Notes under the pieces: model-generated
The model's input: only the letters and a program-made list of their open reading frames with translations
What the model was told of the DNA's origin: nothing
Database searches by the model: none
DNA from: an uncultured beta proteobacterium
GTDB taxonomy: Bacteria > Pseudomonadota > Gammaproteobacteria > Burkholderiales > Burkholderiaceae_C
Assembly (NCBI GenBank): GCA_903828235.1
Contig: CAIKLM010000148.1
Coordinates: 69,903 to 122,254 of the forward strand
Length of the DNA: 52,352 nucleotides
Direction: 5' to 3'
Made by a program: the position numbers and the translations under genes
Part shown: piece by piece, positions 17,431 to 26,066 of the stretch
How positions within the stretch are numbered: position 1 is the stretch's first letter
Layout of the letters: each line of letters starts with the position of its first letter

Positions 17431-18918
17431 ATGCTGCGCCAGCCTCGCCCCGACCGCACCATGCCCGAACCGGAAGTCCCCCAGCCAGCCGCCGACGCGA
17501 CCGACGCCTCCCCGGCGCGGCGGTCGGCTGTCGCGCCGGCCGGCACGCGCTGGCTGGACGTGGCCAGGCGCTGGCTCGGTTCCGGCCGCGACGAGGCGGC
17601 CGATGTGCCGGCCGTTCAGGAACGGTCGCCCGCGCCGGCGGCCAAGCGGGGCGCCGACGCGCATCGCCGCAGCGCCTCGTCGGCCGACAAGGCCCTGGCG
17701 TCGTTGCTCGAGCGGCTTCGCCGCGGCGTGGCCCATGCGGTGCGGCACCCGGGCTACGGGTTCGCGGTCTTGCGCGTGCAGGTGGAACTGACCGGGCCGG
17801 CCTCTCCGTCCCTGCATGCTGCCGTCCTCGGCCGCCGGTCCAAGCGCCGGCTTCGCCAGGCGCTGCGCCCCGGCGACGGCGTGGTCCCGCTGCCGGCGCC
17901 GGGGGGTTTCGTGGCCGTGCTCGACGGTGTCGCCAGCGAGGCCCACCTGCGGGTCATCGTCCACCGCGTCGTGGTCGAGCTGTCCAAGCCGTACCTGAAC
18001 CAGTACCAGTCGCTCAAGCCCCTGCCCCGCGTGGGCGCCGTGTTCTGCGCGCCCGGGCAGCCGCCGCGGTCGGCCGAGGAGTTGCTCCGGCGTGCCGAGC
18101 AGGCCCTGCTCGACCCCGACACCGACCGCTGGAGCGTCGACGAGGAGTCCCCCGAGACCCGGCCCCTGGCCCACGTGCCGACGGCCGAGCCGGTCGCCGC
18201 GCCGTTGCCGCTGCGGCTGGACCCGCAGGTCGAACTCGGCGCCCGGCCGCTCGTCACGGCGCTGAGCGTGCGCCTGGTCGGGCCCGGACACGATGCGCGC
18301 AGCCCCGAGGCCACGGAGTCCGGCGACGACGACGCGCAGGCCGCGGCGCTGGTGGAGCGGCAGCTCGCGCTGGCCACGCCCGCGTTCCTGCGCTGGCGTG
18401 CCGCCGATGCCGCCCGTGCGCAGTGCCGCCTCGCGCTGCCGGCGCCGGCGATCCTGGTGTGCCGCGCCGGCTGGGCCGACGAATTCGCGGCGCAGCTGCA
18501 GCGGGCCGGCCTCGTGGGTGCCGATGTCCAGCTGGACCTGCCGCCGACCCTGGAGCTGACCGACCCCAACCTGCCGGTGCGCCTGCGGGCGTTGGCGGTG
18601 CAGGGCGTCGCGCTGGCCCTGGACGACTTCGGCACCGGCCAGTCCTCGCTGTCGATCCTGCCCCGCCTGCCGGTGACGCTGCTCAAGATCGACCGCAGCT
18701 TCGTCTCGCAGGCGCACGAGCGCGAGCACCGCCGCATGCTGCTGGAGAGCACGCTGCGGCTGGCCGCCGACCTGGGCATGGCCACGCTGGCCAAGGGCCT
18801 GGACACGCCTTCGCAGCTGGCGCTGCTGCGCGGACTGGGCTGCCAGCGCGGCGAGGGCACGGCGGCGCGCGCGCTGCTCGGCCCCACGGTGCTGGCGGGG
18901 CTGCCGGCCGCGGCCTGA
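17431..18918 (+). CDS. degenerate GGDEF-EAL protein, probable c-di-GMP effector rather than enzyme
   Basis: This 495-residue soluble protein keeps the outline of a GGDEF-EAL tandem, but both active sites are altered. In the GGDEF domain the signature is replaced by PAPGG, while the RxxD position is kept as RPGD (Arg146-Asp149). In the EAL domain the EAL glutamate is Thr276 (VTALSV) and the catalytic-base glutamate of the usual EGVE loop is Lys455 (AKGLDT). Asp398-Asp399 of DDFGTG and Lys419 remain. The first ~75 residues are Pro/Ala-rich. The start is uncertain: TTG 17404 would overlap the cyclase stop (TTGA), and ATG 17461 is also possible. It probably works with the adjacent cyclase. Confidence 0.85.
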   Translation: MLRQPRPDRTMPEPEVPQPAADATDASPARRSAVAPAGTRWLDVARRWLGSGRDEAADVPAVQERSPAPAAKRGADAHRRSASSADKALASLLERLRRGVAHAVRHPGYGFAVLRVQVELTGPASPSLHAAVLGRRSKRRLRQALRPGDGVVPLPAPGGFVAVLDGVASEAHLRVIVHRVVVELSKPYLNQYQSLKPLPRVGAVFCAPGQPPRSAEELLRRAEQALLDPDTDRWSVDEESPETRPLAHVPTAEPVAAPLPLRLDPQVELGARPLVTALSVRLVGPGHDARSPEATESGDDDAQAAALVERQLALATPAFLRWRAADAARAQCRLALPAPAILVCRAGWADEFAAQLQRAGLVGADVQLDLPPTLELTDPNLPVRLRALAVQGVALALDDFGTGQSSLSILPRLPVTLLKIDRSFVSQAHEREHRRMLLESTLRLAADLGMATLAKGLDTPSQLALLRGLGCQRGEGTAARALLGPTVLAGLPAAA

Positions 18919-19021
18919 AGCCGGCGCCGGCGCGGCCCGTCCCCGGCCGCCGCGCTTCGTCACCCGCTTCGCGCGCTTCGTCGCACCCGCCCTGGCGGCC
19001 ACGCTGGGCCGCCCGCACACT

Positions 19022-19077
19022 CTGGGCCGAGCCGGCGAGACCCTCCCCACGGGGTCGCCTGCCGGCGCTCAGCCCAG
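19022..19077 (+). promoter_or_regulatory. long hairpin just before the RND adaptor gene
   Basis: The untranslated leader folds into an interrupted hairpin. The outer stem is CTGGGC (19022-19027) with GCCCAG (19072-19077). Inside it, GAG pairs with CTC, CCGGC with GCCGG and GACCC with GGGTC, with small bulges and an 8-base loop. The 3' arm runs into the ribosome-binding site AGGGGGA (19076-19082). It could control translation of the efflux genes or end transcription from the c-di-GMP pair; there is no T-tract. Confidence 0.4.
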
Positions 19078-19086
19078 GGGGACGCG

Positions 19087-20280
19087 ATGCAGAAGATGTG
19101 GGTGGCCGGCGGCGTCGTCGCGGCGGTGATGGTGCTGGGCGGCGCGGCCGCGCTGGTCGCGATGGCGGCCCGCAAGGGCGATGCGGCGTCGCCCGCCTCG
19201 GCGCAGGCCAGGGCCGGCGATGGCGCCCGGCCCGAGGTGGCGCTGCAGTTCACCAGCAGCGAGGTCGTGCGGCCCGCGCTGGCCCGCATGGCCACGGTCG
19301 TGGAGTTCTCGGGCCCGCTGGTGGCACCACAGACCGCCACCGTGCGCGCCAAGGCCGGCGGCACGCTGCTGGCCCTGCCGGTGGCCGAGGGCAGCCGCGT
19401 GAGCGCCGGCCAGACGCTGGGGCAGATCGAGCTTGCCGAGCTGGGCAGCCGCGTGGCCGAGCGCAGCGCGCTGCTGGAATCGGCCCGCGCGGCCTTCGTG
19501 CAGGCCGAGCGCGCGCACGCCAGCAACGAACGCCTGGCGGCGCAGCAGTTCATCAGCGGCAATGCGCTGGACGGTTCGCGTGCCGCGCTGGACACCGCGC
19601 GCGCCAACCTGGCGGCGGCACAGGCCTCGCTGGACGCCACCCGGCTGGGCCTGCGCGACGGCCGGCTCGTCGCGCCCATCGCCGGCATCGTGGCCAGGCG
19701 CCACGTGCTGCCGGGCGAGAAGGTGAGCCCCGAGCAGCAGGTGCTGACCATCATCGACCTGGCGCGGCTGGAGCTGGCGGGCACGGTGGGCACGCACGAG
19801 GTCTCGCGCTTCCGCCCGGGCCTGCCGGTGCAGGTGCGCGTGGAGGGGCTGCTCGAGCCCGTGTCCGGCCGCGTGGCGCGCATCGCGCCGGCGGCCGAGC
19901 CGGGCACGCGCGCCATCGGCGTGACCATCGAGCTGGCCAACCCCGGTGAACGGCTGCGGGCCGGGCAGTTCGCGCTGGCCCGTGCCGAACTGGCCGACGA
20001 GGTCGAGCGCCTGACGCTGCCGGCCTCCGCCGTGGGCAGCAGCAGCGGGCAGGACCACGTCTGGCTGATCGAGGACGGCCGGCTCGCGCGCCGCGCTGTC
20101 ACGCTGGGCCGGCGCGACGAGCGCCAGGGCCGCGTCGAGGTGCTGCAGGGCCTGACGCCGGCCGCCACGGTGCTGGCGGCGCGCTTCGACAACCTGCGCG
20201 ATGGCGCCAGCGCCACCGTGGTGGCCGCCCGGTCGGCCGCGATGGCCAGCGCCGCCGCGTCGTCGCCGCTGCAGCGCTGA
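19087..20280 (+). CDS. RND efflux periplasmic adaptor (membrane fusion protein)
   Basis: The 397-residue protein is a membrane fusion protein of the AcrA/MexA/CzcB type, bridging an inner-membrane RND pump to an outer-membrane channel. An N-terminal helix (~5-25) anchors it; there is no lipobox cysteine. The two lipoyl half-motifs are visible (VRAKAGGTLLALPVAEGSRV and DGRLVAPIAGIVARRHVLPG), flanking a helical hairpin at ~115-185. A beta-barrel and membrane-proximal domain follow (GTHEVSRFRPGLPVQV). A strong AGGGGGA site precedes the ATG. The pump gene follows after 27 bases. The exported compound is unknown. Confidence 0.92.
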   Translation: MQKMWVAGGVVAAVMVLGGAAALVAMAARKGDAASPASAQARAGDGARPEVALQFTSSEVVRPALARMATVVEFSGPLVAPQTATVRAKAGGTLLALPVAEGSRVSAGQTLGQIELAELGSRVAERSALLESARAAFVQAERAHASNERLAAQQFISGNALDGSRAALDTARANLAAAQASLDATRLGLRDGRLVAPIAGIVARRHVLPGEKVSPEQQVLTIIDLARLELAGTVGTHEVSRFRPGLPVQVRVEGLLEPVSGRVARIAPAAEPGTRAIGVTIELANPGERLRAGQFALARAELADEVERLTLPASAVGSSSGQDHVWLIEDGRLARRAVTLGRRDERQGRVEVLQGLTPAATVLAARFDNLRDGASATVVAARSAAMASAAASSPLQR

Positions 20281-20307
20281 GCCGCCGCCACGCCTGGAGC
20301 CGCCGCG

Positions 20308-23300
20308 ATGTGGATCACCCGCGTTTCCATCAGCAACCCCGTCTTCGCCGCGATGGTGATGGTGGCCCTGTGCGTGATGGGCATCTTCAGCTACAGCCGC
20401 CTGGGCGTGGAGCAGATGCCCGACATCTCGCTGCCCGGCATCTGGGCCGCGGCGGAGTACCCCGGCGCCACGCCCGAGGCGCTGGAGCGCGAGGTGCTCA
20501 AGCCGCTGGAAGAGGCCATCAACAGCGTGGCCGGCGTCAAGCGCATCACCTCGCGGGCCTTCGAGGGTCGTGCCGACCTGTCGGCCGAGTTCAGCCTCGA
20601 CACCGACATGGACCGCGCGCTGCAGGACGTGCGCGACCGCGTCGCCGCCGTGCAGGCCGGCTTCCCGCGCGACGTCAAGCCGCTGCGGCTGGCGCGCTGG
20701 AACAACGAGAACAGCCAGCCCGTGGTGGAGCTGGCGCTGCTGAGCCCCACGCGGGGCCACCGCGAGCTGAGCCTGATCGGCGAGAACCAGGTCTCCAAGC
20801 GGCTGCAGCGCGTGGCCGGCGTCGCCCGCGTCGACGTCAACGGCCTCACCGAGCGCGAGGTGCGCATCGACCTCGACCCGGTGCGCCTGCGCGCCTACGG
20901 CGTGACGCCGGCGCAGATCGCGCAGGCCCTGCGCGAGGCCAATGCCGACCAGCCGGTGGGGCTGGTCTCCGACCGCACGCAGGACGCGCTGCTGCGCGTG
21001 GAGGGCCGCATCCGGGATCCTCGGCGCTTCGCCGACGTGGTGGTGGCGCATCGCAACGGCCTGCCGCTGCGGCTGGTCGACCTGGGCGAGCTCGTCGAGC
21101 GCGAGAAGGAGCCCGAATCGCTGGCGCGCGTCAACGGCCAGCGCGCCATCAACTTCAACGTCTTCAAGCAGCAGGACGCCAACATCGTGGCCACCGGCGA
21201 CGCCGTGAAGGCGGCCGCCGAGGAGCTGAGGAAGACGCTGCCGCCCGACGTGGAGCTGCGGCTGATCAACGCCAGCTCCGACTGGGTCAAGAGCAGCCTG
21301 GCCGGCCTGCGCAGCACGCTGATCGAGGGCGCGCTGCTCACCGTGGCCATCGTCTTCCTGTTCCTGCACAGCTGGCGCAGCACCGTCATCACGGGGCTGA
21401 CGCTGCCGATCGCGGTGATCTCGAGCTTCATCGCCGTGCACTTCTTCGGCTTCACGCTGAACTTCATGACGATGATGGCGCTGAGCCTGTGCATCGGCCT
21501 GCTCATCGACGACGCCATCGTCGTGCGCGAGAACATCGTGCGCCACTTGCACATGGGCAAGGACCACGTCACGGCGGCGCGCGAGGGCACCGAGGAGATC
21601 GGCCTGGCGGTCATGGCCACCACCTTCGCCATCGTGGCGGTGTTCGCGCCCGTGGCCTTCATGGGCGGCATCATCGGCAAGTTCTTCTACCCCTTCGGCA
21701 TCACCGTGGTGGTGGCGGTGCTGGTGAGTCTGTTCGTGAGCTTCACGCTCGACCCGATGCTGTCCAGCGTGTGGCACGACCCGCCCGCCACGCGCCTGAA
21801 GACGCTGCCGGTGCTGGGCCACGCCGTCCGCGCCACCGACCGCGCCATGGACGCCCTGCACGGCGCCTACGAGCGCGCCATCCGCTGGATCTTCAGCGCC
21901 CGCCGCTGGCGCGTGTGGGTGCTGCCGGCCTGGGGCCGCGGCTTCGCCGCCGACGGTACGCGCGACGTCGCCAGCCCGCGCCGCCTGCGCAGCGCCACCA
22001 TCACGCCGCGCGGCCTGGTGATGGCCGGCGGCGTGGCCAGCTTCGTCGTGGCGCTGGGGCTGGTGCCGCTGGTGGGCAGCGAGTTCGTGCCGCAGACCGA
22101 CCAGGGCTTCACGCAGCTGTCGGTGAAGATGCCCGTGGGCGCGAGCCTGGAGCGCACCGATGCCAAGGTGCGGCAGCTCGAGGCCATCGTGCAGACCTTT
22201 CCCGAGGTGGAGTACGTCAGCACCTGGGTCGGCGGCCCCGGCCAGCGCAACCAGGCCTGGATCAACATCCGCCTGGTCGACCGCAAGGCGCGCAAGCGTT
22301 CGCAGAAGGAGGTGGAAGACGCCCTGCGCGAGGCGGTGGCCGTGATCCCGGGCACCGACATCAGCGTCGGCTGGAACCGGCCGATCTACGTGGCCATCCT
22401 GGGCAGCGACCCCGAGGGCCTGGCCAGGATCGCCACCGAGTTTGCCGCGAAGGTGCGGCAGATCCCCGGCGCGATCGACGTCGAGACCAGCGTGCAGGCC
22501 GGCATGCCCGCCTACGCCGTGCGCCTGAAGCCCGACGCCGTGCGCGAGCTGGGCCTGACGCCCGGGCAGGTGTCGGCGAGCCTGCGCGCCTACGTCACGG
22601 GCGACGCGGCCACCACCTGGACCACGCCCGAGGGCGACCAGGTCGACGTGACGCTGCGCCTGCCCGAGGCCAGCCGCGAGCGCGTGGAGCAGCTGCGCGC
22701 GCTGCCGGTGGCCTTCGCGGCCAACGGCACGCCCATCGCGCTGGACAGCGTGGCCGAGATCGTGCCGGTGTTCAACCCGGAGAACATCCGCCGCCAGAAC
22801 CTGCAGCGCCGCGAGGCGGTGTTCGCCGGCGTCAAGGACCGCAGTCCCGGCGAGGTGGGCGCCGAGGTGCAGAAGCTCGTCGAGCAGACCACGCTGCCCC
22901 CGGGCTACAGCTTCGACGTCGGTGGCCAGATGCAGGAGCAGGCCGAGGCCTTCAGCGGCCTGCTCGCGGCCATGGGCCTGGCGGTGATCTTCATCTACAT
23001 CGTGCTGGCCAGCCAGTTCGGCAGCTTCCTGCAGCCCATCGCCATCATGGCCAGCCTGCCGCTGGCGCTGATCGGCGTGATGCTGGCGCTGCTGCTGTGG
23101 AACAGCACGCTGAACGTGTTCAGCATGATCGGGCTGGTCATGCTGATGGGCCTGGTGACGAAGAACGCGATCCTGCTCGTGGACTTCGCCAACCACGCCC
23201 GCAAGGCCGGCGCCACGGTGGCCGAGGCGCTGCTGCAGGCGGGCCTGGTGCGCATGCGGCCCATCATCATGACGACCATGGCCATGGTCTTCGGCATGCT

Positions 23301-23520
23301 GCCGCTGGCGCTGGCGTTCAACGACGGCGGCGAGATCCAGGCACCCATGGGCCGCGCCATCATCGGAGGGGTTATCGCTTCCACCATCCTCACACTGGTG
23401 GTGGTGCCGGTGCTCTACAGCTACCTGGTGCGCGAGCGGCGCGCCGCGGGCTCCGCCCTCGGAGCCGCCCCGCCGCTGGCGGGTGACGGCCCGCTGCCCA
23501 TGCCGGCCGACCGCGACTGA
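20308..23520 (+). CDS. RND efflux permease (AcrB/HAE1-like)
   Basis: The 1070-residue inner-membrane pump uses proton flow to drive export through a tripartite complex. It has the duplicated RND layout: one helix, a large periplasmic loop, five or six helices (~335-500), and a second copy from ~570. The proton-relay pair Asp401-Asp402 is in LLIDDAIVVRENI, and the family signature SLFVSFTLDPMLSS is present. The N-terminus ITRVSISNPVFAAMVMVAL is typical of HAE1-type multidrug pumps. No outer-membrane channel gene or TetR repressor lies beside it, so a TolC-like protein encoded elsewhere must complete the system. Confidence 0.94.
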   Translation: MWITRVSISNPVFAAMVMVALCVMGIFSYSRLGVEQMPDISLPGIWAAAEYPGATPEALEREVLKPLEEAINSVAGVKRITSRAFEGRADLSAEFSLDTDMDRALQDVRDRVAAVQAGFPRDVKPLRLARWNNENSQPVVELALLSPTRGHRELSLIGENQVSKRLQRVAGVARVDVNGLTEREVRIDLDPVRLRAYGVTPAQIAQALREANADQPVGLVSDRTQDALLRVEGRIRDPRRFADVVVAHRNGLPLRLVDLGELVEREKEPESLARVNGQRAINFNVFKQQDANIVATGDAVKAAAEELRKTLPPDVELRLINASSDWVKSSLAGLRSTLIEGALLTVAIVFLFLHSWRSTVITGLTLPIAVISSFIAVHFFGFTLNFMTMMALSLCIGLLIDDAIVVRENIVRHLHMGKDHVTAAREGTEEIGLAVMATTFAIVAVFAPVAFMGGIIGKFFYPFGITVVVAVLVSLFVSFTLDPMLSSVWHDPPATRLKTLPVLGHAVRATDRAMDALHGAYERAIRWIFSARRWRVWVLPAWGRGFAADGTRDVASPRRLRSATITPRGLVMAGGVASFVVALGLVPLVGSEFVPQTDQGFTQLSVKMPVGASLERTDAKVRQLEAIVQTFPEVEYVSTWVGGPGQRNQAWINIRLVDRKARKRSQKEVEDALREAVAVIPGTDISVGWNRPIYVAILGSDPEGLARIATEFAAKVRQIPGAIDVETSVQAGMPAYAVRLKPDAVRELGLTPGQVSASLRAYVTGDAATTWTTPEGDQVDVTLRLPEASRERVEQLRALPVAFAANGTPIALDSVAEIVPVFNPENIRRQNLQRREAVFAGVKDRSPGEVGAEVQKLVEQTTLPPGYSFDVGGQMQEQAEAFSGLLAAMGLAVIFIYIVLASQFGSFLQPIAIMASLPLALIGVMLALLLWNSTLNVFSMIGLVMLMGLVTKNAILLVDFANHARKAGATVAEALLQAGLVRMRPIIMTTMAMVFGMLPLALAFNDGGEIQAPMGRAIIGGVIASTILTLVVVPVLYSYLVRERRAAGSALGAAPPLAGDGPLPMPADRD

Positions 23521-23617
23521 CCCACCCCCCGCCCGCGCGGCTTCGGGCATCGCGCCCGGGCGGGCATCCGGGCTAGCATCGAACTGCCTCTTTTTGGCGA
23601 GGCTTGGGGTGGGAGAC

Positions 23618-25147
23618 ATGACGCGTGGTGTGCGGGGCCTGGCGAGGCTGCTGCTCGTGGGGATGGGCCTGTTGCTCGGGCCGGGACAGGGCGCCTGGGC
23701 CAGCGAGTGCCCCGAGCGCTTCCGGCTCACTTTCGCCGATGGCAGCGCCGGCTGCCTGACCGACTACGCCCTGGCCGACCGCAGCCCGGTCGGCTGGATC
23801 GGGTCGATCCGCCGCATCGCGCCCGGGACCGGCTCCTTCAACATCGCGGCCTCGCCCCCCGGCGGCAGCTGCCCCCCGGCGCTGGGCTATGCCGAGAGCC
23901 AGCTCCTGCCCTCCCAGCGGGCGAACTACGACTCCCCCGCGGCCCGCACCGAGCGCGCGTTGCGTTCCTGCCAGGCGACCGTCGCCGCCGCCGGACCGGC
24001 CGCCGCCGGCTGCCGCTGCTCGCTGCTGGTGGAGGACGGCCTCTCGCCCCTGACGCAGGCGCAGTGGGAGCCCTGGCGCTCGGCCACGGTCGCGGCCGCC
24101 AGCCCACTCGCCGGGGCTGCCGCGGCGCCCACTGCCGTGCCGGCCGCGCTGCCGGCGCCCGTGCAACCGGTTGCGCAACCCGCTGCGCAATCCGCTGCGC
24201 TGTCGCCCGCGCAGGCGCCCACGCAACCAGCGGCGCAACCACCTGCGCAAGCACCCGCTCAGTCGCTCGCCGCCACCCAGCCCCGCCCGACGGCCGAAGC
24301 CGCCGCCGCGACGCCGGCCCGTGCCGAGGTGGTCGCGGGCCCCAGCGCCGCCGAGCTCGCAGTCCTGAGGCAGCAGATCGAGGCGCTGCGCGCCGAGATG
24401 GCGCGCAGCGCCGACAACCGCCCGCCGCCGCCGCCCGTGGCGCCCCCGCGCAAGCTGATGCGGGCGCGGGCGCTCGTCATCGGCAACGGTGCCTACGCAA
24501 GCCTGGGCGCACTGCCCAACCCGCGCAACGACGCCGAGGCCGTCGCCGCGAAGCTGCGCAGCTTCGGCATCGACGTGGACCTGGTGCTGGACACCAACCG
24601 CGCCGCGCTCGTGAAGGCCCTGGCCGACTACCACGACCGCGCCGCCGGCTACGACGTCAACGTGCTCTTCTACGCCGGCCACGGCGTGCAGATGGGCGGC
24701 ATCAACTACATCGTGCCCGTGGACCTGCCGGCCGCCGGCGCCACCGTGGGCTCGGTCAAGCTCAACGCGGTGTCGCTGAACGACGCGCTGGAGTACCTGC
24801 CGGCCCGCACGCGGCTGGTGTTCCTCGACGCCTGCCGCGACAACCCGCTGTCGCGCTCGCTGATGGCCACGCGCAGCGCCGCCCTGGGGCTGGCGCCGGT
24901 CAGCACCGTCAGCGGCACGCTGGTGGCCTACGCCACCAAGGACGGCTCCACGGCCGAGGACGGCAGCGGCCGCAACAGCCCGTACACGGCGGCGCTGCTC
25001 GAGCACCTGGACCTCGAGGAGGACATCGCGGTGGTGTTGCGCCGGGTGCGGCAGTCGGTGCTGAAGGCCACCAACCAACGCCAGGAGCCCTGGGAGTACG
25101 GCTCGCTGATCGGCGATCAGCTGGTGCTGTCGCGCCTGGCGCGCTGA
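23618..25147 (+). CDS. exported caspase-like peptidase (peptidase C14 family)
   Basis: The 509-residue protein has a signal peptide (~1-28, ending GAWAS), a cysteine-containing N-terminal domain (~30-155), a Pro/Ala/Gln-rich linker (~160-280) with a short coiled coil near 243-265, and a C-terminal caspase fold (~284-505). The catalytic pair is intact: His355 in YAGHGVQ and Cys406 in LDACRDNP. ALVIGNGAYASLGALPNPRNDA is the entry motif, cut here between N290 and G291 by my residue count. Such bacterial caspase homologues cleave after basic or acidic residues; the target is unknown. It was probably exported, as the signal peptide implies. The ATG follows GGGAGA. Confidence 0.88.
   Translation: MTRGVRGLARLLLVGMGLLLGPGQGAWASECPERFRLTFADGSAGCLTDYALADRSPVGWIGSIRRIAPGTGSFNIAASPPGGSCPPALGYAESQLLPSQRANYDSPAARTERALRSCQATVAAAGPAAAGCRCSLLVEDGLSPLTQAQWEPWRSATVAAASPLAGAAAAPTAVPAALPAPVQPVAQPAAQSAALSPAQAPTQPAAQPPAQAPAQSLAATQPRPTAEAAAATPARAEVVAGPSAAELAVLRQQIEALRAEMARSADNRPPPPPVAPPRKLMRARALVIGNGAYASLGALPNPRNDAEAVAAKLRSFGIDVDLVLDTNRAALVKALADYHDRAAGYDVNVLFYAGHGVQMGGINYIVPVDLPAAGATVGSVKLNAVSLNDALEYLPARTRLVFLDACRDNPLSRSLMATRSAALGLAPVSTVSGTLVAYATKDGSTAEDGSGRNSPYTAALLEHLDLEEDIAVVLRRVRQSVLKATNQRQEPWEYGSLIGDQLVLSRLAR
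24158..24265 (+). repeat. imperfect in-frame repeat coding a Pro/Ala/Gln linker
   Basis: About nine imperfect units of roughly 12 bases built on GCGCAACC(N)GCT encode a run of QPAAQ- and QAPAQ-like residues (181-216 of the caspase-like protein). The unit is in frame, so copy-number changes would alter linker length without disrupting the domains. Confidence 0.6.
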
Positions 25148-25168
25148 CAGACCGCCAGGCTGCGGGCT

Positions 25169-26017
25169 TCAGCTGCCGCTGCGTGCGTCCTCGGCGGCGC
25201 GGCGCAGGGCCTCGAGTTCCGCCGCGGCCCGCTCGGCGGGGGAAGGGGCCGCGGCGCGGTCCGCGGCACGCCGGCCATGGCTGCGGCGCACGGCGTCGCC
25301 GGGCGGGGGCGTGCCGCCGCGGCCGGTCCGTGTGGCGGCCAACGCCAGCGCCGCCAGCAGGCCGAGTGCCCCGGCCAGGGCCAGCGCGGCCAGGTCCCGC
25401 ATGGCGGCCTGGCGGGCGATGCGTTCCTGCAGCCGCGCCCGCCGCGCGTCCAGCACGGCCTCCTGCCGTGCGAGCGCCGCCGGGGTGGCCCCGGCCGTGA
25501 CGGCGCCGCCATCGGGGGCCGGGGCGTGCGCCTGCACCAGGTCCATCACCTGCACGGCCTGCTCCTGCAGCAGGCGGTGCCGGGTGCCGCTGTCGGCGGC
25601 GCCGACGCGCTGTTCGCCCACCGCGCGCGCGAGCAGGGCCCAGTCCGCCGCCAGGCCATCGGCCTCGCGGCGGGCCAGGGGCCACACCCGCGGCGGCAGC
25701 GCCGCTCGCAGCGCGTCCACGTGACGGTCGACGACCTGCTGGCGCAGTTGGCGCTCGGGCTCCTGCCCGCGGCGGCCGCGCAGCACGAGGTCGGCCACCG
25801 ACCCGTGGTCAAACAGGGCCCGCTGCACGGCCAGGGCCTCGGCCAGCGGGTCCAGCCGCGCCAGCTCGGCGCGGTCTTCGTGCAGCGCATCGACCTGGTA
25901 CAGCAGCACCTGCGCCAGCGGCAGCACCAGCGCCAGCCCGCCGATCAGCCCCAGCAGCAGCACCCGCCATCGCGGGCGAGGGTGCGGGTCGGCGGCGGAA
26001 GTTGCTTCTTCGAACAT
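25169..26017 (-). CDS. sensor-like membrane protein without an output domain
   Basis: The 282-residue protein has a helix at ~18-38, a periplasmic, strongly helical and charged region (~40-205, with DALHEDRAELARLDPLAEAL and HRLLQEQAVQVMDLVQAHA) and a second helix at ~208-228. It ends in a short, basic cytoplasmic tail of ~50 residues. This is the layout of the four-helix-bundle sensor half of chemoreceptors and sensor kinases, but no HAMP, kinase, GGDEF or methyl-accepting domain follows. I do not recognize a named family. It is the last gene of the CBS-sdaA run on this strand and is convergent with the caspase-like gene 21 bases away. Confidence 0.65.
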   Translation of the reverse strand: MFEEATSAADPHPRPRWRVLLLGLIGGLALVLPLAQVLLYQVDALHEDRAELARLDPLAEALAVQRALFDHGSVADLVLRGRRGQEPERQLRQQVVDRHVDALRAALPPRVWPLARREADGLAADWALLARAVGEQRVGAADSGTRHRLLQEQAVQVMDLVQAHAPAPDGGAVTAGATPAALARQEAVLDARRARLQERIARQAAMRDLAALALAGALGLLAALALAATRTGRGGTPPPGDAVRRSHGRRAADRAAAPSPAERAAAELEALRRAAEDARSGS

Positions 26018-26066
26018 CCCGTCGGCTATCGGCCTGCGGGCCGCGGGCTTGAGGGCCGCAGGGCCT

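Noticed and set aside
17431..18918. Pseudogene status for the degenerate GGDEF-EAL gene
   Set aside because: The frame is intact over 495 codons, several EAL residues and an RxxD site remain, and the gene is tightly placed behind an active cyclase.
19069..23730. A 1553-codon open frame on the minus strand across the RND genes
   Set aside because: It is antisense to a clear adaptor and pump, is His/Gln/Arg-rich with no domain, and is expected from high-GC codon bias.
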